Positions 22,201 to 34,200 of a stretch of 64,000 nucleotides of DNA are shown piece after piece. The notes under the pieces were generated by a model. The model was not told the origin of the DNA and did not search any database. It saw nothing but the letters and a program-made list of their open reading frames with translations. The stretch comes from Lytechinus pictus (Eukaryota > Echinodermata > Echinoidea > Temnopleuroida > Toxopneustidae), in NCBI RefSeq assembly GCF_037042905.1, contig NC_087245.1:7455501-7519500 (forward strand), given 5' to 3'. Every line of letters begins with the position of its first letter. Position 1 is the stretch's first letter. Made by a program: the position numbers and the translations under genes.

Positions 22201-25200
22201 TCAATTGTAATGGAAGATCTGTGACAACTCGAAGCCGTACTGGACTATCAGAAGTTGGTTGAGCATGGTGATTTTTCTTGAGCTGATATTTTTTCAATAC
22301 TGCATCGTGATCGAACATACTCATAAATCAAAACGATGATTGGATCCGGACCTCTGCGTTGCTCCCCCTGAATCTGGCTTCTTGGAAGCCTGTGGGCGTT
22401 TACAAACTTCATTTTACTTGTTTCCTCCTGGGTAAAGCCTAACTTCTGTATACTGCTTCTTACTTTCCTTTCAATATTTTCATCTTTCTCCTTTTCGATT
22501 CCGTACAGCAGAAGGTTGAGTTTGGGATTGTGTAGCTCCAGAGCAAGGATTGAATCCTTAATTTGTGCTTCCATAGCATTTTTCTCCTGTCTTAGCTTCG
22601 GAATTTCCTGATTTTCAATTGTGCTTATTCTTGAAGCCGAATCTGCTGCTGCAGCTTGTAGATCAGCAAGTGTTGTATGCATTCCCGAAATATCCTTCTT
22701 GATAGCAGTCATCTGAGAGCCCAATGTATCCAAACGTTGTACATGTAGAATCTGGTTAGACAGTTTTTGAAAATCTGCACATGTTACCATGTCTGATGTC
22801 TTCCCAGCTTCTAATGCATGGTCCTCTTCCGTGGTGACTTGATTATTAGACATGTTTTTTTAAATTAAACTTGGCTTAGGAGAATACCTGTCCTTTTTTT
22901 TCCAAGGAGAGTCTGTAGAAGAATTACTGAAAAAAATCAGTTATATACTTTGAGATTTTGCTCATGCTGCCCCTTTGGAAGCATTCTGCCATACAGTTGT
23001 AGAAAATGCACTCCTTCAGGCTGAGTGTTGAATGGAGACAACAACACTACAATGTTCGGCAAGCCCAGAGAAATAAACTTTAATTAATATAATATTTTAC
23101 CCCCTCACTTCACAATTAAATATCTAAAACATGGCAGAACTTGAACACATGAAATATGTTCATTTTCTGGTGGGGTTCACTAACTTTTTAGCACCACTGT
23201 ACATGTACAGTGGAGGAGCTGTTGCGTAGTGGTTCTGACTCTCCCCTTGTAAACAGAGGGTTGTGTGTTCAAATCCCACCATGGTCTGGCGTCCTTTGGC
23301 AAGGCGTTAATCCACACTTTGCAACTCTCGACCCAGGTGATAAATGGGTACCCGGTAGGATGTGAAAGTCATTGTAGCTTGTTCAGTACTGTGTGCGCCT
23401 CACCGGCTACTGACTGGAATATTCCCCAGGGAGTGGAGGATGTGCACACATTGTGTGCGGGAATGACTGATTGAATCCGATGACCGGGGTAATAATAGAG
23501 ACTTTTAGGAGCAGTGAACGAGAACGGCGTAGCAGTCGTCTGATCGTTCGAGTCAACGTCGTCTGCACTTGTTGACTACAGATGCGAATACTTTAGATTT
23601 CACTCAACTTGTACATGTATGTACGTCCACGTGAAACAGCGCGATAACCAGCAGGTCATGACACGCTGCCCGACCCGGAAGATCTGTCGTACCATCGCCG
23701 GGCTTTGATTCCTTTTTACGCGAATCAGGATATATATTGATATATATTTTGGAGATCAGAAAGCAATTTCATATATGATAAACATAATGCATCATACAAC
23801 TTTATTTTGTGAAAAAGTCACTGAAAACTGTGTTTTAAAAGGGAAAGGTTGATCTTCATGCTGAGCTTGAGCGGTTGAAATGACATCACTCACGTGCACG
23901 TCGACTATGATTTAGGAGAACAGCAAAATGGATGTGGCGAGGTTCTCGATTCTGATAGTGGAGGTGTGTGAGTACCTGAGGCATATGGAACGCAAAAAAA
24001 TGACGTAATCTCGTACCAGTTGTCTATGTCGACGTGCGTTTCTAAAAGTGCTCAATATATCTGTAAAGCGCTTAGACACGTCGTTGTGATGTTTTAAGGG
24101 CTATATAAAAGATTATTATTACATGTATGTACTTTCTGAGTGAGACCAAGAACTATAGTCAATCATGTATAACCACAATAGACTTCCAAGTGTGATTTTG
24201 ACACATCATTGATTTTTGACAGCACGATTACATTTGTGGTTGATTGATAAAAAGGATAATCATCTTGAAACTAGCTGATTCAATATCAACATACATGTAG
24301 GAATTGAATTTGCAAGGCTGTCAACTATCTATGAGAACAGTATTCATCATTTAGCCCAAGCAAGATGAAATGAAAAGAATGAGTGATTTTTCAAAAGACA
24401 AACATTTATGGCATTTGACCAATAGAGGGCAGCTTCATACATCCAAGTTTTGTTAGATTGAAAGCCAACCACCAGAATTGATGTGTGAATTTTCAAAACA
24501 CCAGCAGTAGCAGCTGCAGCAATAGGTGGTTTCAAACCGCCTCGATCACAAGAATCCCCGTTAAATTACGAGAACTTTTTTAGGCTGAAAAATACCCATT
24601 AATTATTCCTGCATTCACACCGCCCTGAAACATACCCTTCGGGATAAGTTCCTGAAGTTACGAGCATGCGCAGTATGGTCTGATAAGCAGCAAGGCGCGA
24701 AATTCAAAATCACTAGCCCAGCAGCAACCCATGCACGGCGCCGCACCCAACGACACGCTGGGCTAAAAGTTCCCGTAATTTGCTTTCAGACCGCCAAAAT
24801 ACCCACGACCTTGGAAAAATCCCCGCGAAAGTTCTCGTAATTTCGCCAAGTACCTACTATTTATCGGGTATTTTCTTTCGGGGATATTACGCGTAGTTTG
24901 CTTTCACACCGCCAAAATACCTGGTATTTTCTGATCGGGGTAAATTTCCCGATCAGAGAATACCTGGAACTGGCGAACTTCGAGGCGGTCTGAAACCACC
25001 TAATGAGCATCTTTCCCCAAAAAATAATGAGTTGGGCATACTAGGCCTAAATAATTTGTCTTAGTGTGAAAGAAAGAATGTTTCTGCAATCTGTAGTCTT
25101 TGAATGTTTCAAACAAAAATATTGCTCATGAGTAGCTGAACTTGACTCTGTTTTAAAATTATGTTTAAAAACAAATAATTCATGCAAAAAATTTTGAATG

Positions 25201-28200
25201 TTCTGTATTTGAGAACAATTCTTTAAATGTTTGAAAGGCAAAATGGCAAACTTAATGTTTACTAGAAAATGTCCTTGTCAAGCCTGCTTCTTAAAACTCT
25301 CAATATTCAATAAAAGGAGAAACGTATACTGTAGCATCCTGACTTTCTTCTGTAGTTTTTATGTCAGGTCTTTTTATTTTGACACCTTCGTGTTAATGGA
25401 GATATTACAGCTTGAAGTAGCAGTCTCCTTGTTGTTTATGGCTATTAGTACAATATGCTTATGCTGTATAGTTGACCAGTGCAAAGCTTCTGGACAAATA
25501 AGCTTTGGAGTAGTGTTTGCAAGATTTATGTTTTCAATGTACTGTATGCCTATGTAATGCCTGCACATTTTTTCCATATGAAAAATAATGAACCAAAGGT
25601 TTACTTGCTCATTTTTATTCATTCTTCCAATATGTACACCCATGCACTCCATGGATTTTTTTAATAAGATGTTATTTTAAGCATTGTTTTACTGATAAAG
25701 TTTAATGTACCCAAACCTCCAATCATGCATGGATTTAATACTGAGGCTTAAAAAAAAACTGATTAAATACCCAACTGAGATCAATAAATGCTGTTGATAG
25801 CTTTTATAAGGAAATGGAATAGCAGACATTTGCAGTAAGAATATCATACATAGCCTGTTCATTGGTGCTGATCGGGGGGGGGGGGGGGGGTGAGGGAGTG
25901 GGCTTTTGCCGTTTGAAATTAGCCCCTCTTTTGCTGGTCAAAATTGTCCAGGGGAACACTTTCGATGAGTAATGTTTATACCTTTTTTTTGTCGATAATA
26001 ATTGTTGTTTTTAAAGTGCATCTCCTGGTGAATCCTGGATCTGCCCCTTTATGTTGATACATCCTGCAAACTTCTTGCAATTTTTGTGTTGTAAAAAAAC
26101 ATCTCATACAAATATGCTGGAAATGTAAATTATGTGAGTAAATGGATATTTCACTGTGTTACTGTTATTTGTTCTGTGATTGAATTGTAATGTGAATTTA
26201 ATGTCAGAGAATGTTCAATTGCTTAGGGATCTTTTGAGTTTCCTAATGACCAGAAGCCTTCCATATTATACCATGAGATGAGCAGAGATAACAAGCATTG
26301 AAATGGTGCCATATCACATTAACAAAAAGTGTAAGAATCCATCTGAGGCAAACATGCCATTTTTAAGGTTTCCCTCCCCCCCCCCCTTTGAAAGAGGTTT
26401 AACACAACACATTTTTCTCAGAGCCTTTTCACTGAAAGCTTCAGTGAGATTCTGTTGTTCTCTTTAGTAATAGGAGGAAGTGGTTTTTTTTTTCATAAAT
26501 GGAATGATGAAAAATTATGTTAAAGAAAGGTTATGTATCTTTGGAAATTTATATTTAGTGATAATCTTTCATTTATAACTTATTATTCAATGATTGGTTT
26601 AGTTATTCATAGATTGGTTCATTTGGGGTTTTTTAATCAACTTCAATAGAAGGATTTTTCAGACACTTGGAAAAGTTTGAATTGACATATGATCAAGGAG
26701 AGCACATGAAAAGAGTACACGACCATGTGTATTTTCTAGGCCTAAATCAAATATAGGCTTATGTTATCACATTTTTTAAACCACATAAATCTTGATGCAC
26801 ATATACCATACACGTAGTTGACATGAATTTGATTATAGTCTTGTAGCTAAATTACCCCCAATACACTGTAAATATCTTTATTTTTTAGAGACAGATAATA
26901 CAATAGATACTGTAACCTGTCTAATAATGTTTGATACTTTGACTGGTTCCTTGACTGTCACTCTGTTTTCTATCCTGAGAGAAAACTACCATACATACTC
27001 TTGACAGTACCTAGATGAAACCCTATATTACATGTACCTCATATAAAAGAATAGCCCTATTCACAAGAAGTGCCTGGTTGTCTCAAAGCCCAGTTGAGGT
27101 AGGTCCGCTATTGTCAAGGTGTGCTCACTCAGTAGATAGGACTTCGTTCATTGATGTTCCTCTTACCATGAAGCAGATCACAGATGATTTGGAGAGGGGT
27201 TTGCTGGTATTAATCACCCATAAAGGGCAGGACTGGATTAAGAAGTTCATTTTGATGATGGCTGCTGGGTAATGCCATTATTTAGATTCTATAGATTGTT
27301 GTGTGGACAAGGAATTATCCTGGACAAATCCCCTTGATATGGAGTCATGTAGGACTCGCTGAGCTCATCTTTTGATGCCTGGATCTGTTCTTTGAAAACA
27401 ACACTTTCCTCTCTTTAATAGTGAACACATTTTGCAGGTTTATTTTGTGGCTCTGAGAATATTAACCTACTCATAAAAGTTATTAACCTGTGAAGCCTGG
27501 ATGAGGACTGACAAGTACATATTTATTGTGTTAGAAATTGGTTTGTTTATGTAGATTTGCATCTGTGGTATTAAAGGTAAATGCTAGTTTTGGAAACGAT
27601 ATCAAAATGAGTTCGTACAGAATCCAATGAAATGACCACCAAAGTGTCTGTTTGTATAAATAAAACGCATGTGCCAAAGGATTCTGGAAGAAATTGTGTA
27701 ATTGCTGAGAAATCAGCAAATAAGCACAGGATTCGGGTAGAGCGTCGGGCCCGACGCTCAAAGCAATAATTATACACTGTCCCACGTGCGCTTATCTGTG
27801 TTGGGGAAGTTCAGTCTGAACATTTTTCAGCGTAGATTTCAAGATTTCACAAAGTTCAGTTTATGTAACTGTACCAGATCTAGATCCTCGATGATATACT
27901 GACAATTAAGCCTGGTTTTACAGACTTTCTAATGAAATCAGAGTTTACTGCAACTACCGGAATTTCTCTTTAAACTGAGAAAGGGTATATTGTTTTTTAA
28001 GTGAATTCTACTGGGAATATTACCAAAATGTTAAGTGTGCTGTAGTCCAGAAGCTTTAATATACATGTATGATACTATTAAATTCCTTTATAAGCTGTTG
28101 TTTCATGATGTAAAATGCTGATATAATTTTAGAAAGCACATTAATACTTCTGTTAGAGAAAGGGATTAGGCCTAAAATTTATGTTTTATCAAACATGCAC

Positions 28201-31200
28201 AAAATAACTTCAAATTTTAAAAATCACATTCAAAGGACAATTTTATTGTTCAATTTTTTTCTCAAAAAACTGCAAATTTTCCTGTTTGTTTTTTCTTGAA
28301 TTTTACATTTGAATGGATGAAATGTCTAACATTATTTAGTCCTCAATATCAAGGACTTTTAATACATGGTACAAGATCACTTGAAATTTCCTTTGAAAAT
28401 TAAATGGTGGTACATATGTAGTGGATTTACATCATGGCATAGTTTGGGTTGGAATCTCTTTAAAAGAAATCAAAATATATTCTTCTTTCATTTAAGATTT
28501 GATATCATAGTACCACCTGCATGTACACGTGTACTGTAATAGATGAGAAAGAAACACACTGGGACATTTTGGCATCTAAATTTATATTTGGAATATGACC
28601 TACATACATACATGTACATAATACATGTATATTCCAGGAAATGTTTTTGACATGTGACACTGCAGGCGTAAGATTTGTCTCATCATTGCCTCAATTTTGT
28701 TTGTCAAATTCACCTTTATGCAAGTGTGTAAAACCATAAACAATGAGATAAATACCTGGAGGGAAACTCTGTATAGAGTAGAATACAGTGAGTCTATTTG
28801 AAAGAACTTCCATTGATTGTCAATTTTGCCTTTCATCACAAGATAAAATCAATCGCTTCTCTTCTCATCATTCTTTGGAGCTATAGATCAATATCTCTTT
28901 TTTTAGGGAAGAATTTGTTCATTCAAACCACAATCAAGGTTCTTTCAATAGCCCAAAGCTTTCTCTAAATTATGAGTTCACCGTATTCACCCATTTAGAT
29001 TGATAAAGTCTTTTTAACTGTTTTCAAATTAATACGTAAATAAGATGACTTTCATTTGATTAGTTAAAATTAAGCTGAGAAATATAGAATATATATACAC
29101 AAAGATGACATATTTCACATAATTTTTAATTAAAATAACAATGAAAAGCTAATGGGCCTAGATGAATAGGATTTGGGACAGTAAAGGGTTAATTCAATGA
29201 GAACTACATGTACATGTACGCTGTGCATTAAACAGAGCAATTGATAGGAAGATCACATTGCTTTCAAAATGCAAAAATGAATAAATGAGGGTGAAATAAA
29301 GGATGAGATTTCAGTATCTTGGGAAGTGGACCTTCTCTTTATAGTTAATTTTCTTGATAGTTATATAGTCACTAAGATCATGGCAACTTTGTTTGATTCT
29401 GATTGGTTGAGGGTTTTGATACGCTTTTCAAATTTTATTCAGACTTATGTCAAAGAAATAAGAAATTTTTTCAAAAGATTGACCATTGCAATATCTTGTG
29501 GTTTGATGAGGATAGTATGCTCAGTTGCTCACACATGTTAGCCTTTTTTTTTTTAAACATGTCACCAAAAGCAAGTTAGTTATTTCAAAAACATGCAAGT
29601 TGTATTCTTAATTAATTATAGTTGTTAGGTGAATAAAAGTGAACTGAAATTTGCAACTATTGAAGTGAATTGTAGGGATTTTTATATATTTAATGTCATT
29701 ACACAAAATATTGTCAAATATACCCTTTCCTCTGCCAAAATTTACTTCCAAAAGTTGTGCATTATGCTTCAAAGGGAATTTTGTTTTCTTGTGACAATCT
29801 GTTCCCAACTTCCCATATTGATTTTTCCTGCACCTCCTGGGAATAGCCTCAAAATATCAATGAATGAATGGCAGCTAGAACCCATATCTATTGACCCAAT
29901 GCTGACTTGCTACTCACCTATTGGTCATTAGGTTTCGACATATTTGACCAAATAGCAACCTTAGTAGTACATCAGGCTTCTCAGTTTAGACCTATTTAGT
30001 GGGTACTTGATAATCTTGTAGGCAAATAACATTTACAAGACTGCCAATATGCTGTATTAAGAGAATGCACAAACAGAGATGAGATGAAAAGAAAGAGAAC
30101 AAATATGTTGTACAAGTAGTTCTATTTCATCTCTGGAGGTTTTTGTGCACGTTCCTGTAATTACACTCGGTACAAATGTGAAATATTTGCTATGAATATC
30201 AGTAGGTATTTCCACTGCAGAATTAAGTTAAGGACTGATGATCTCAGCTGCAATATAAAGTTGAAAAAACACACAGAAAGCCATAGAAATGTAGAATCAT
30301 GTCAGTGAGTTATTGTGGAAGTGAAATTGAGTTAGGAAATGATGCACTTTTCGACACCCTTGTTCATTTACATGGAAAGAAAAGCACTGGGTTTATTTAT
30401 TCTAATAAACTTTCTGTTTTTATTTTTTTTAAACCCCTAACATGTTGGAATGTCATTTCCAAATTGAAACTCTCGGAAACTTAAAGTCTATGTATTTCAT
30501 ACGCATCATTTGTATTATAAAGATCAATGATTTTGCTAAATCTTTTTTAAAGTACAGTAAATACTACTGTTTCATCCAAAATGCCATTCACATTGGTTAT
30601 TAGTTAATAGTTCATGTATTCATATTTCATGAACACAAGTGATCATTAAACATAGAAGCTATCTGTTACAAATCTGATATGTGCTTCTTTATTTGAACTA
30701 GAGCAAACAGGTGTACTCAAAGTTCAACTGTAACAAATCTATATCTTCCAGACAATCTAATTCTTTCTTTTTTTCATTCTGTCTCAAGTTTGGAATTGGA
30801 AATCTGATCAATGTGTTCTGCAGAGCAGACATTGAACCATCGATCTCAGTAGGATCTGATAACAGATAATTTTACATTCATGACCACTTGGGAGCCTGCC
30901 TTTTGTATCAAGGAATTTATAGTCAGCCACAAGGAACTGCCATGTAACACCATGTCATTGTGGAAGCACAGTTAATCAATAATGACATTGGTTTTTATTG
31001 TTGATTCCTGTTGGATGGATGTGTCTTGGCCTGTAATGAAGAACATCTATGTATGTTGTACGACCGGGTCAGATGTGCATCAGCGATTGGTTTGGAAACT
31101 ACTCAAGTGCTTGACTTGATACTGATATTTTCGTCATAGTTTGTTCACTTCTCTCAAATAATTCAGTTCTAAAAAGGGTCTGTATTCACATTCTCACCTT

Positions 31201-34200
31201 CAATAGAATACAATTGCTCCAGCAGGTACGAGACCTTTGCTTCCATCCATTGATGAATATGCATTTACGGTAGAAGAGGTGTCCTGTGTTCTCCCAAGGT
31301 ACACTCTACTGGGGTAAGATAACCCACACCAAGTCAAATCAAGGACAATCAGCATATTGTGGAATTCAGGAAATTGTCAGTTATAAAGATAGAGAAGTAC
31401 ACGCACATGTAGCTGTCATTTGCGTAAAATTTCATGATGGAATTAAGCCAAGAACTTAACACCTCTCTACAATATCCTGTTCATGAAGTTTTGAATGACA
31501 ATGTTGCTAACAAACATTAGTCAAGAGACCAATACCAACATCATGTTTAGAACTCAGAATCCTTTGAGCATTGTCCTACAGTCATGACAATGAAATCATC
31601 TTCAGAGTCTCCTTACACCCGCAATGGCACTGTCTCACCATCTCGATTCCCATACTACCGCTTCCTCCCTCCACTTAAATCTCCACCCCCTCTGTCAGCT
31701 CCACCCTCCAAGCCCCCATTCCGTGAGGATTACTATGGTGAGCATACTTACACAGCTTATGATACCCATAGGTTCTGGGTCCATGGCCCTCACTGGCCTA
31801 TCTATTTCCTAGGTGAGCTTCTACCCACTCCTGAACACATCTTCACTGTTCCAAAGGAACCTGAGCCTCTATGGCAGTATGGTAAGTATCCAATCAACGC
31901 AACATGACAATTGCTGTATCAACTATCAGTTTTGTCCTACATCATTGGTCTATTTTTTTTAATTTGATTCGTATTGTTCTTGTTCTGTTTTGTTTTGTCT
32001 ATTACTGTTTTTTTAAATAAATTTTTGTCCTGGTCAGTTTTTCCCCATTTTGTGTTTGTTTTGTTTTGTTTTGTCCTGTCCTGTTATGTACTGTCCTATT
32101 TTGATCTCTTTTGTGTTGTTCTGTTCTGCTTTGTTTTTGTTTTTTGTTTTTTTGTTTTTTGCTTTGTTTTCTTTGGTTTTGTTTGTCCTTGGTTTGATTT
32201 TATTAGGTATTGGTACATGCATGCAACTTTATCCACTAATTCAGTATTCTTCACTGTGATCAATTTTGCTTTGTTTTTATTTTGAATATCAGTACAAGTA
32301 CTTATAATTCATTTCATTGAATAATTGTAATATATGAGGTTGACATGGTGATTATGAAAATTTCAGTATCACTGTAAGATTTAATGCACTTTCAATGTAT
32401 AATTATTGTGTAATTTCATTTGAATTTTCTTTAAAAATCTATTTTGGATTTATTCATTAAATAGGAAATATTGAAGAAGTGTGCTAATATCCTTTTCTTT
32501 CAATTTTATGGATTTTATATTGTCCTTTTTGTTTTCTCCAGTTCCTCAGGATGGAAGGACTATTCATACCCAGAAGACTAAATGGTATAGGCCATGGGAA
32601 GGCACTCAGAATGTCTTTGACTCTGAAAGGACATCCAAAGGGACCATTCCACACACCATACCAGAGGGGTGCTGTCCAAGCTTAGTTTTTGAATCACGGT
32701 TTGAAAGTGGCAATCTCAGACAAGCCAGAAGAATGTAAGTTAGGAATACACCTTTTTTATTCTTCTCCTTTGCCAGGATTTTCCTATGATTTTTGGTGGA
32801 CAAAAAATTATATAAAAACTACATGTAATAGCATCAGCATTATTTTTTTTCTCTCTTTTTTTACCCATCTTTCTTGTTGCCATTAATCGTATTATTTTAT
32901 TTTATGCTAAATTTCCGATTGGTACAGTGTATCACATCTTCATGTACTGGTACAACCTCATTTTGGCGTTTGTTTTTTTCTTGTTGCAGTGGTCAGTTTG
33001 AGTATGACCTTGTTCTGAAGACTGACCTTTACACTAGCCGTCACACTCAGTGGTATTACTTCCGGGTTCAAAAGATGCGTCCAGGGGTCACTTACAAGTT
33101 CAACATCATCAATCTACTCAAGAAAGACAGCCTTTATAATCATGGTCAGTTTGAAAACACTATTGTCTAAACCTTTTTTGGAGGGGGGTGGGGTAATTTA
33201 CAGTTTATTACTGTACTAATCATGAGATTTGTTTATTACTTGCAGAAAATTAAGTGGTATTTCTTTCAGGTGCTTCGAATTGTCTCTTTTTTTTCCCTCA
33301 TGAGCAGCACTTTTTTCCAAGAAAATTTCTCCCTTTCATATGATTTCTTACAAAGTAGCGTGTACCCAGATCTAGCTTTTCTTTCTCTTTATTAAATAAG
33401 GCATGATTCCCTATAAACTGATGTTTTTTACAATATTTTTATTTCTAATTTCTCTATTCCAAAATTTTCCATTTATGTATATGGTAATTGCTAAACTTGA
33501 AAGTTAACTCAAACAATTACTATTACTCATGAATGCTGAATAAGATTTCTTTATAATGTTGAGTGTTTGCATGTATATAGATGTATAGATTGTAGTGTCC
33601 CTAAAGTTCCAGTTCCAATTTTTTTTTACTTTGCCAAAGCTTAAAAAAAAAAATCATTAAATCATTTGGAACCCTCCTAGCCCGATATCCTTTCTTTTGA
33701 CACCACCATACAGGTATGAGACCATTGATATATTCAGAGAAGGAAGCAGAGGCTAGTGGTCAAGGCTGGGTCAGGGCTGGTCATCATATCTCTTATTCTA
33801 GGAGTTACGGCTTCAACAAAAATGGACTTCTGCACCCTGAAATTACATATTACGTTCTGGAATGGCAAATGGTAAGGAAGTGTATATTGTTGTATTTGTG
33901 TTGTCTTGTTCTTCAGATGATATTAGATAGAGATGAAGGGTTTACTTTAATGTAGATCATGGAACTTGTTGTAAAGTGCAATCCATGTAAGTGAGGGGTC
34001 CAGACCTAAAAGAATTAATCCTGTATTATATTTATTTTTTTCCAGTTTAGTATTTTAATTATATTTGTTTTCTTGATGATTATTATTGGCTTTTGAAAGC
34101 AGATGTCCACTATTGATTAGATTTTTAAATCCACTCTTTTTATGCAATCATTTCATTTCCTTTTTTGCAGGGGGGGGGGGCATTTTTTCACGAAACAGTC

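Noticed and set aside
23265..23474. Open frames shared by the regions at 23.3 and 42.5 kb, suggesting a conserved small protein
   Set aside because: The similarity is at the DNA level throughout a tRNA-derived SINE, including non-coding boxes. The frames are incidental.
31974..32285. 103-codon Phe/Cys/Val-rich open frame after exon 5
   Set aside because: It is a direct translation of the TTTTG-rich simple sequence; such tracts open frames by composition alone.
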